Part shown: positions 7,126 to 13,139 of the stretch, piece after piece
Position numbering within the stretch: the stretch's first letter is position 1
Layout: the number at the start of each line of letters is the position of its first letter
Source of the DNA: Campylobacterota bacterium
Lineage (GTDB): Bacteria > Campylobacterota > Campylobacteria > Campylobacterales > Sulfurovaceae
Length of the DNA stretch: 13,139 nt
Direction: 5' to 3'
Assembly: GCA_030595845.1 (NCBI GenBank)
Contig: JAUVCL010000047.1
Location: 1-13,139, forward strand
Program-made: the position numbers and the translations under genes
Notes under the pieces: model-generated
What the model was told of the DNA's origin: nothing
Databases searched by the model: none
What the model saw: only the letters and a program-made list of their open reading frames with translations

Positions 7126-10100
7126 CTATTCGCCTTTTTTATCTGCAACAATAGTTGGCTTCATACCACGTGGTGCAACCATCCAGAACTTACGTATCTC
7201 TGTTCTAAATTTATCTAAGATATGTAGCGCTCTCTTAGATCCTGTTTTCTCCGCATAATCTTTAAGTAGTGCTTTAAGCTCAAACATCTCTGTATCCCAC
7301 TCATCTGTATCGATGCGAAGTGCTTCAACAAGCTCAGGATTCACTTTTTCATAAAATCCGCCTTCAGTATCATAAACAAATGCTTTACCACCTGTCATAC
7401 CTGCACCAAAGTTCACCCCAGTTTTACCAAGGATCACCGCTGTACCACCTGTCATATATTCACAAGGGTGATCTCCTGTACCTTCTACCACTGTTATAGC
7501 ACCTGAGTTACGTACACCAAAACGTTCACCGACTTGACCATGTACATAAAGTGTTCCACCTGTTGCACCATAAAGACAAGTATTACCACCAAGCGCAAAC
7601 TCGTGCCCCGCATTAGCGGAAGTAATAACGATCTGACCACCGTTCATACCTTTACCAATATAATCATTACCTGCACCATCAATATTGATGTTGATTCCCT
7701 TAGACATAAAGGCACCCAGTGACTGTCCTGCTGTACCTTTCATGTTAAGTGTGATCGTACCATCAGGAAGACCGGCATTACCATGGATCGCTGCTATCTC
7801 ACCAGAGATGCGTGTTGCAAAACTTCTGTTTAGGTTAGAGATCTCTTTGTTTAACACGATAGGCGTTGATGGGTCTTTAATCGTTGGCATCAACTCTTTT
7901 ACTAACTCTTTTTCATACTCATTTTGATCATACGGTTCGTTAAATGGTACTTGACAAGTATTCACACCATCAAGTTTATAAAGTAATTCTGCGAAATTAA
8001 ACTTCTTCGCAAATTCATCATCTATCACATCAAGTAAGTAATTTTTTCCGATGATCTCTTCAAGAGATGTGTATCCAAGTTCTGCAAGTATTTCTCTTAC
8101 TTCTTCTGCCATAAGCGTAAAGTAATTGATCACTTTTTGAACATTACCCGTAAATTTCTTACGTAAATGCTCATCTTGTGTTGCAACACCTACACCACAG
8201 GTGTTAAGGTGACATACTCTTAACATGATACACCCAACGATAACCAAGGCACCCGTACCAAAAGCATACTGCTCTGCACCAAGAATGGCTGCTTTTACAA
8301 CATCCAGCCCTGTTTTCAATCCACCATCAGTTTCAAGGGTTACTTGTCCTCTGAGGTTATTGGCTTTAAGTGAGTTATGTGCTTCGATGAGCCCAAGTTC
8401 CCAAGGGTTACCTGCAAATCTGATAGATCCGATAGGTGCTGCACCCGTACCACCATCAGCCCCAGAGATAATGATCTTATCTGCATAGGCTTTTGCAACA
8501 CCTGATGCGATCGTTCCTACACCCGCCGTAGATACAAGTTTCACTGCTACTTTGGCATGAGGGTTTATCTGTTTCAAGTCATAGATAAGCTGTGCTAAAT
8601 CCTCGATAGAGTAAATATCGTGATGTGGTGGTGGAGAGATAAGCGTAACGCCAGGTTTTGTAAATCTAAGCGATGCAATAAGTGGAGATACTTTGCTTCC
8701 AGGAAGCTGTCCACCCTCACCTGGTTTTGCTCCCTGAGCTACTTTGATCTGAAGTTCAGATGCACTTCTTAAATACTCTGGCGTTACACCAAAACGTCCG
8801 GAAGCTACCTGTTTGATGGCAGAGTTTTTCTCTGTGCCATAACGTTCAGGGTTTTCACCACCCTCACCAGAGTTTGACTTACCACCAATGGTATTCATAG
8901 CCACTGCCAGTGTCTCATGTGCCTCTTGAGAGATAGACCCCATAGACATTGCCGCTGTTGAAAAACGTTTAAAGATCTCACTTAACGGTTCTACTTCATC
9001 AATGCTAATTGCTTTTCTATCACTTTTAAGCTCATAGAAATCACGGATGAATTTTGTACCTCTGTGGTTTACAAGTTTTTGGACTTCAGCATAATCTTCT
9101 TTATTTCCTGTCGCTGCACATTTTTGAATAGCTAAGATAGTAGGACGAGAGAAGTCATGGAACTCTTCACCTTTTTTGTATTTGTAGTATCCACCTTTAT
9201 AGAGTGCATTTTGCTGTCCCTCAAAATCAGAAGTAAAGGCACGTTTATGGTTTGCATTAAGACGTGCATCGATATCTTCATATCCTAGACCATTAAGCAG
9301 TCCATATGTACCTACAAAACATTCTTTAACAATGTCATCACTCAAACCAATGACATCAAAGAGTCTTGAGTTACGGTAAGAAGAGATAGTAGATATTCCC
9401 ATCTTAGACATAATTTTCATCAGTCCTGCACCCATCGCACGTCTGAAACGTTTAAGGGTTGCTTTTATCTCATCATTTCCTTCTTCCAGTTCAGCCACTG
9501 TATAGTAAAGCAAATAAGGGAATATTGCTACTGCACCAAAGGCTAACATCGTGGCAGCTGAATGTGGATCAAACACTTCACCTGTAACTGTAACAATACT
9601 CGTTAAGTGTCTAAGCTCTGCTGCAAGTAACTCTTGACTTAAACGTCCTACCACCATAAGCATAGGCATCACTTTATTGTCTACATTCAGCTCTCTGTCA
9701 TCTAAGATAATCGTTCGTACACCCTTCTCTCTTACATCAAGAATGATTTTTTGAACCAAGACATCTAAACTCTTTTTTAGGTCAGTTGTATACGTAGTTT
9801 CATATCTCCCAACTTTATATGTTGGATCATATTTGTCACTGCCTTCCGTACCAAACTCTTGTAAGATACAAAATTTCTCAGCAGACATCACAGGAAGTAC
9901 AGTTTTCAGTCTTTTTGCATGTTCAGGACCATCGGAAAGGATGTTATGCATCTCACCAAACCCAGTGTTTAGACTCATGACTGTCTTTTCACGGATAGGG
10001 TCTATCGGTGGATTTGTCACTTGTGCAAACTTTTGTTTGAAGAAATCCGTAAAGTTACGTTGTTCATTTGAAAATGCTGCGATTGGCGTATCATCACCCA

Positions 10101-11541
10101 TTGCACCTGTTGTTTCTTTACCTTCAGCGATCATCGGTTTAATGATCTCTCTCATCACTTCAAGTGTAAAGTTAAAGTAACGTTGTCTCTCCTGCATGTT
10201 TCCATACTCTGTAGATGTCTTTTTTACTTCTGCTGTTGGTACATACTCTTGAAGGTAAGACATATTTTCACAGAGCCACTTGTCATACGGGTTTGCACCT
10301 TTAAGATAGTCATCAATGTCCGTTGTTTTAAGCACTTTACCATGCTTGAGGTCTATCCCCATCATTTCACCAGACTGTAGTCTACCACGCTCTACTATCT
10401 CATCTTCAGGTACTTGAAGTACACCATACTCAGAAGAGATAAGCAGTCTGTTATCTGTTGTTCTAATATATTTTGAAGGTCTAAGCCCATTTCTGTCAAT
10501 CACACACCCAATGTAACGACCATCTGTCATACTGACTGCGGCAGGTCCATCCCATGGTTCAAAACAAGTACTTGCATACTCATAAAATGCTCTAAGATCA
10601 GAGTCCATGTGTGGTGCGTTGTGCCAAGGTGCAGGTACAAGTGAACGTGCTGCTTTAAAAAAGTCTACACCATTTACACGCAAGAACTCCATAAAGTTAT
10701 CTAGGCTCGCTGAGTCAGACATGCCATCTTGGATGACATTTTTGAGTCTCTTCATCTCTTCATCAGTAAAGACATCTGATTTTGCTGTAGCCATCTTAGC
10801 GGCTACGTTAAAACGGTTTGCAGTCACCGAGTTTATCTCACCATTGTGTGCGATCATTCTAAACGGCTGTGCAAGTTTCCACTCTGGAAGCGTATTGGTC
10901 GAGAAACGTTGGTGGAAAAGACAAAATGAGATTTCAAAATCCGGATTAGCCAGATCTTTGTAAAACTCTTTGATGTGTGTAGGCATAACAAGCCCTTTGT
11001 ACGACACAACTGAAGTTGAAAATGATGGGATGTAAAAACTCTTATCCTCTTTAAGTTCAGCCTCTATCTCTATACGAGAAAGATAAACAAGCGCTTCAAA
11101 ACGGTTAACTGCCACAGCGCCTTTAGGTGCTACGAATACTTGTTTGATAGTGGGAAGTGATGCAAGTGCTTGCTCACCCAGTGCATTGGTATCTACAGGT
11201 ACTGTACGTGTGTAAAGTATGTTAAGATCATTATTTTCACACACTTTGTTAATGACATCAAAGTCTGAAGCATTATTTGAAAATACCATCGCAACAGCGT
11301 AAATATCTGGAAGTTCTACCCCTTGCGCTGCTACATCTTTTGTAAAAAATGATTTAGGTATGGAAAGGAGTAACCCTGCACCATCTCCCGTTTTACCATC
11401 TGCGGCAACGGCACCTCTGTGCATCATACGTGAGAGTGAGGTAACGGCATCTTCTAAGTTTCTGTGTGATGGTGTGTTGTCGATAGAAGCTAAAAGTCCA
11501 AATCCACAATTGTCCTTAAATGAAGTAAATAAATCTTGCAT
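7126..11541 (-). CDS. gltB: Glutamate synthase, large (alpha) subunit
   Basis: A 1471-residue protein, close to the family length of about 1480-1520. It makes two glutamates from glutamine and 2-oxoglutarate, the second step of ammonia assimilation. The N-terminal glutaminase nucleophile would be Cys12 (NCGFGLL) after removal of an 11-residue propeptide; MHRGAVAADGKTGDGAG follows. The FMN synthase domain includes GGKSNSGEGGENPERY, PGEGGQLPGSKV and the SPPPHHDIYSIEDL segment. The 3Fe-4S cluster is C1104-x5-C1110-x4-C1115 (CIMLRVCHLNTCGVG). The last about 270 residues are the GXGXG beta-helix domain. The partner gltD (NADPH-FAD subunit) is not beside it, so it must be elsewhere or the electron donor differs, for example ferredoxin. 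The ATG follows AAGG. It leads an operon-like run with the phosphatase, accD and the ThiE-like gene. Confidence 0.97.
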   Translation of the reverse strand: MQDLFTSFKDNCGFGLLASIDNTPSHRNLEDAVTSLSRMMHRGAVAADGKTGDGAGLLLSIPKSFFTKDVAAQGVELPDIYAVAMVFSNNASDFDVINKVCENNDLNILYTRTVPVDTNALGEQALASLPTIKQVFVAPKGAVAVNRFEALVYLSRIEIEAELKEDKSFYIPSFSTSVVSYKGLVMPTHIKEFYKDLANPDFEISFCLFHQRFSTNTLPEWKLAQPFRMIAHNGEINSVTANRFNVAAKMATAKSDVFTDEEMKRLKNVIQDGMSDSASLDNFMEFLRVNGVDFFKAARSLVPAPWHNAPHMDSDLRAFYEYASTCFEPWDGPAAVSMTDGRYIGCVIDRNGLRPSKYIRTTDNRLLISSEYGVLQVPEDEIVERGRLQSGEMMGIDLKHGKVLKTTDIDDYLKGANPYDKWLCENMSYLQEYVPTAEVKKTSTEYGNMQERQRYFNFTLEVMREIIKPMIAEGKETTGAMGDDTPIAAFSNEQRNFTDFFKQKFAQVTNPPIDPIREKTVMSLNTGFGEMHNILSDGPEHAKRLKTVLPVMSAEKFCILQEFGTEGSDKYDPTYKVGRYETTYTTDLKKSLDVLVQKIILDVREKGVRTIILDDRELNVDNKVMPMLMVVGRLSQELLAAELRHLTSIVTVTGEVFDPHSAATMLAFGAVAIFPYLLYYTVAELEEGNDEIKATLKRFRRAMGAGLMKIMSKMGISTISSYRNSRLFDVIGLSDDIVKECFVGTYGLLNGLGYEDIDARLNANHKRAFTSDFEGQQNALYKGGYYKYKKGEEFHDFSRPTILAIQKCAATGNKEDYAEVQKLVNHRGTKFIRDFYELKSDRKAISIDEVEPLSEIFKRFSTAAMSMGSISQEAHETLAVAMNTIGGKSNSGEGGENPERYGTEKNSAIKQVASGRFGVTPEYLRSASELQIKVAQGAKPGEGGQLPGSKVSPLIASLRFTKPGVTLISPPPHHDIYSIEDLAQLIYDLKQINPHAKVAVKLVSTAGVGTIASGVAKAYADKIIISGADGGTGAAPIGSIRFAGNPWELGLIEAHNSLKANNLRGQVTLETDGGLKTGLDVVKAAILGAEQYAFGTGALVIVGCIMLRVCHLNTCGVGVATQDEHLRKKFTGNVQKVINYFTLMAEEVREILAELGYTSLEEIIGKNYLLDVIDDEFAKKFNFAELLYKLDGVNTCQVPFNEPYDQNEYEKELVKELMPTIKDPSTPIVLNKEISNLNRSFATRISGEIAAIHGNAGLPDGTITLNMKGTAGQSLGAFMSKGININIDGAGNDYIGKGMNGGQIVITSANAGHEFALGGNTCLYGATGGTLYVHGQVGERFGVRNSGAITVVEGTGDHPCEYMTGGTAVILGKTGVNFGAGMTGGKAFVYDTEGGFYEKVNPELVEALRIDTDEWDTEMFELKALLKDYAEKTGSKRALHILDKFRTEIRKFWMVAPRGMKPTIVADKKGE

Positions 11542-11598
11542 ATCTAACCTTAAAAATAAAATATCAAAGCATCATATAGTGCTTATGTAATGGTGAGG

Positions 11599-11604
11599 AT
11601 TATA
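11599..11604 (-). promoter_or_regulatory. Likely -10 box of the gltB promoter; rest of 11542-11682 otherwise plain
   Basis: Minus strand TATAAT lies 58 bp before the gltB start codon. No good -35 is seen at 16-18 nt, which is common in Campylobacterota promoters. The rest of the 11542-11682 stretch holds only short imperfect inverted repeats (for example ATGTG-CGCC-CACAT at about 11635-11648) and no ORF, so no operator is called. Confidence 0.5.
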
Positions 11605-11682
11605 GCTAAATGGGTGTTAAGATTTCTTTAAGCGATGTGCGCCCACATGGAGCATGCTTAGATGTTTAACATCCTTTTGACC

Positions 11683-11715
11683 ATTACCACACTAAATAAT
11701 CATATCAATTTTTGA
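11683..11715 (+). repeat. Left terminal inverted repeat of the MITE-like element
   Basis: The repeat begins ATTACCACACTAAATAATCA and continues with TATCAATTTTTGA. Its reverse complement is found at the right end with two substitutions. Confidence 0.85.
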
Positions 11716-11917
11716 TATAGTGATTTCGTTCATAATCAAGGCAGGTTTTTAAAGGACTCGCCTTAGCGAATTCGAGAAAATCTAACGCAGAGTATGGGCG
11801 AAAGCACTGTACCCTTTGGGAAGAACGAGAGAAGGCAATCTGCAAGCAAAAAAATCTTTGAATTAACCAGTTAGTCCTACAGATTTTTCTACTCACATCT
11901 TACCTCCTCTCATTCTT

Positions 11918-11950
11918 TCAAAAGTTGATATGATTATTTAATGTGGTAAT
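11918..11950 (-). repeat. Right terminal inverted repeat of the MITE-like element
   Basis: Read on the minus strand it begins ATTACCACATTAAATAATCA and continues TATCAACTTTTGA. It contains an outward-facing TTGATA hexamer on the plus strand. Confidence 0.85.
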
Positions 11951-11955
11951 ATAAT
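11925..11955 (+). promoter_or_regulatory. Possible recO promoter built from the MITE end
   Basis: TTGATA (11925-11930) inside the right inverted repeat is a good -35. TAATAT (11947-11952, 16-nt spacer) or TATAAT (11950-11955, 19-nt spacer) spans the element-flank junction and could be the -10. No other promoter-like sequence lies between the element and recO. Confidence 0.4.
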
Positions 11956-11965
11956 TAGTAAAAGC

Positions 11966-11973
11966 AAAAGGGG
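11966..11973 (+). promoter_or_regulatory. recO ribosome binding site that points to an ATC start
   Basis: AAAAGGGG ends five bases before ATC at 11979-11981. This is the place where RecO homology begins (IKGFIL, where relatives are expected to have MKGF). No ATG, GTG or TTG occurs in this frame between the upstream stop at 11952 and codon 12039. Confidence 0.6.
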
Positions 11974-11978
11974 TTGGC

Positions 11979-12596
11979 ATCAAAGGATTCATACTATCAG
12001 TCAAAAAAGCTAAAAATGAAGACTCCATTGCCACTGTTTTGACTGCCACGGAAGTAAGAACCTACTACCGTTTTTTTGGGGCAAGACACTCCATTTTGCA
12101 ACTGGGAAACCTTGTAGATTTTGAAGTGGAAGGAGAAGATGGACGTTTTATGCCAAGGCTTCGTTCTCTCTCCCATATGGGTTTTCCATGGCTCTTTGAT
12201 AAAAACAAACTTCTCATGTGGCACAACTTCATCAAAAAGTTCGAACCGCACCTACGTGATGCAGAAGAACTTGACTCTTTTTACTTTGATCTACTCTTAA
12301 CAGCTGCTAAGAAATGGAACAAACAAAACCCAAAACGCATCGTCTGTGAAAGTTATATTACACTGCTTGAGTATGAAGGTCGTCTATATCCCGAAGAGAA
12401 CTGCTTCATCTGTGAGCAACACATAGAAGATGACATTGCCCTCATGCAGGCTTTCAAACCTGCGCATCCAAGTTGTATTTACAGTCCTTCAATGCCCACA
12501 AAAAAAATACTGGACTTTTTTGAAACTAAAAAAACGGTATTTTTAGAAGACCATGAAGTGGACTATCTCTATGAAGTGGTAATGAAAGGGTTATAA
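11979..12596 (+). CDS. recO: DNA recombination/repair protein RecO, epsilonproteobacterial type
   Basis: RecO works with RecR to load RecA onto single-stranded DNA in the gap-repair pathway. From ATC 11979 the product is 205 residues: an N-terminal OB-fold segment (KGFILSVKKAKNEDSIATVL, then TYYRFFGARHSILQLGNLVD), a helical middle (LLMWHNFIKKFEPHLRDAEE), a CFIC...HPSC zinc-like cysteine set, and a short helical end. The Campylobacterota RecO is short like this one. The next start codon in frame is TTG at 12039, but using it would remove the first 20 residues of the conserved OB fold, so I place the start at the ATC behind the ribosome site. Either a rare AUC start, a mutated ATG, or a sequencing error is involved. 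It overlaps the converging HipA gene by 6 bp. Confidence 0.85.
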   Translation: MKGFILSVKKAKNEDSIATVLTATEVRTYYRFFGARHSILQLGNLVDFEVEGEDGRFMPRLRSLSHMGFPWLFDKNKLLMWHNFIKKFEPHLRDAEELDSFYFDLLLTAAKKWNKQNPKRIVCESYITLLEYEGRLYPEENCFICEQHIEDDIALMQAFKPAHPSCIYSPSMPTKKILDFFETKKTVFLEDHEVDYLYEVVMKGL

Positions 12597-13139
12597 AACT
12601 TTTCCGATGATGTCCAATCTTAGGTCTTTGGCTACCATCTCAATAAAATCCTCACGCAATTTTATTTCTCTTGCTCTTTCTTCAAAGTCGGAAAGAACTT
12701 TAACAGTCTTATGGATAATCTCTTTTGCCCAAGACTCTTTAATTGAATTTTCCCTAGCAATGTAAAGTAAGTCCTCCAATACAAAATTATTGGTTTTACC
12801 TTTTATTGATAATTGATGGTTTTTGGTGTATCCCGCACCGTTGGCATACGTAATATCATAAGCAGGAGTCACACTCCATGCTCCTTTTTTATCCATCATG
12901 AAAGAGAAGTTTTTTGCATGATCATCTTGGTTCCTTGAGAGAACATTGAATACCATTCTTCTGTATTGTTCCTCAACCTCACTTTGATTATTTGTCAAGT
13001 GCATAGTAAGAACAAGTAGCATATCATAAGAGAAATGTCCCGGAATATTAAAGTCCGTATGTGTAAGTCCTGCTACAGTATGAATGTGTACCCGCTCATT
13101 TTCTACCCTGTCAAATCGCTTGATAAGGAAATGATGAAG
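12591..13139 (-). CDS. HipA-family serine/threonine kinase, C-terminal part (runs off the right edge)
   Basis: The frame is open to the window edge, so the N-terminal part (HipA_N and the P-loop region) lies outside; the 13022 ATG is internal. Of 182 visible residues the first ones already fit the HipA core (FLIKRFDRVE at 4-13, then RVHIHTVAGLTHTDFN). The catalytic loop is NQDDHAKNFS (70-79; probable catalytic Asp72 and Asn77), and the metal-binding Asp95 is in PAYDIT. HipA kinases phosphorylate targets such as glutamyl-tRNA synthetase and act as toxins with a HipB-type DNA-binding antitoxin. A HipB gene or an HipBST-like arrangement would be to the right of the window and cannot be seen. The key residues look intact, so the kinase is probably active. 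Confidence 0.88.
   Translation of the reverse strand, partial: LHHFLIKRFDRVENERVHIHTVAGLTHTDFNIPGHFSYDMLLVLTMHLTNNQSEVEEQYRRMVFNVLSRNQDDHAKNFSFMMDKKGAWSVTPAYDITYANGAGYTKNHQLSIKGKTNNFVLEDLLYIARENSIKESWAKEIIHKTVKVLSDFEERAREIKLREDFIEMVAKDLRLDIIGKVL

Larger units (their letters stand above)
11683..11950. mobile_element. MITE-like non-autonomous element, 268 bp
   Basis: Two 33-bp sequences in opposite orientation bound this segment with 31 of 33 positions matching (the two mismatches are C/T changes). There is no transposase; the inside shows only a chance 63-codon frame. It therefore resembles a miniature inverted-repeat element mobilised in trans. No long target duplication is visible. If the inverted repeats are taken to begin at CCAC, both ends are flanked by TA, as in IS630/mariner-like elements, but this is ambiguous because the repeats extend past the TA. 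Parts of the inside (about 11750-11880) look like the worn remains of a coding region. It sits in the gltB-recO gap and ends 16 bp before the recO ribosome site. Confidence 0.75.

Noticed and set aside
7534..11590. Several plus-strand frames of 62-118 codons opposite gltB
   Set aside because: All are shadows antisense to a full-length, strongly conserved gene.
11661..11674. GATGT-TTA-ACATC followed by CTTTTG as an intrinsic terminator
   Set aside because: The stem is only 5 bp, AT-rich, and the T run is too short.
11705..11896. 63-codon minus-strand frame inside the MITE-like element
   Set aside because: It starts within the inverted-repeat-bounded element, has no clear ribosome site, and its composition (many Arg, Ser, Phe, Cys) looks like noise or antisense of a worn coding remnant.
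11975..12043. TTG at 11975 as a recO start
   Set aside because: It is out of the RecO frame and reaches a stop codon after about 22 codons.
12039..12596. recO starting at TTG 12039
   Set aside because: Clear RecO homology continues 20 codons upstream and a ribosome site fits the ATC at 11979, not this TTG.
12591..13022. ATG at 13022 as the start of the HipA-family gene
   Set aside because: The frame stays open to the window edge and encodes conserved HipA core sequence (KRFDR) upstream of it.

Overview
The window looks like a chromosomal segment of a Campylobacterota (Epsilonproteobacteria) bacterium, most likely close to Sulfurovum. This rests on the AT-rich coding style, the short RecO of epsilonproteobacterial type, and the divergently oriented gltB and recO. 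No rRNA or tRNA gene and no CRISPR array was seen.

Left part (1-4790), accessory and partly decayed. A plus-strand fragment encodes an AraC-type DNA-binding domain (3-434, open at the left edge). Facing it is a minus-strand set of exported-protein genes. In transcription order these are a DUF3298/RsiV-like lipid- or wall-side protein gene (3875-4644, broken by a 1-nt frameshift in an A run), two different DUF1254/DUF1214 proteins with signal peptides (2338-3759 and 773-2302), and a small basic secreted protein gene (455-711, also broken by a 1-nt shift). A 29-bp sequence is repeated (27/29 identical) upstream of the first two genes. Both copies end 47-48 bp before the start codon and both place a TAGACA -35-like box at the same spot, which suggests a shared operator and promoter design.

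Middle part (4791-11541), conserved metabolism. A tight minus-strand operon reads gltB (glutamate synthase large subunit), an inositol-monophosphatase-family phosphatase, accD (acetyl-CoA carboxylase beta subunit, with an unusual Glu-rich repeat tail), and a ThiE/TenI-like protein with a TTG start. Gaps are 3-28 nt, so co-transcription and translational coupling are likely.

Right part (11542-13139). A 268-bp element with 33-bp imperfect terminal inverted repeats (31/33) and no transposase, a MITE-like element, fills most of the gltB-recO gap. It ends 29 bp before the apparent recO start. recO has homology to its very N-terminus but no ATG/GTG/TTG there: the expected start codon reads ATC behind a good Shine-Dalgarno sequence. 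recO converges on a HipA-family kinase gene that runs off the right edge, and the two stop codons share the palindrome TTATAA.

The main points for follow-up are the MITE and the start codon it sits next to, the paired operator in front of the exported-protein genes, and the cluster of small lesions. Those lesions could be genuine decay or sequencing error; this cannot be settled from the sequence alone.
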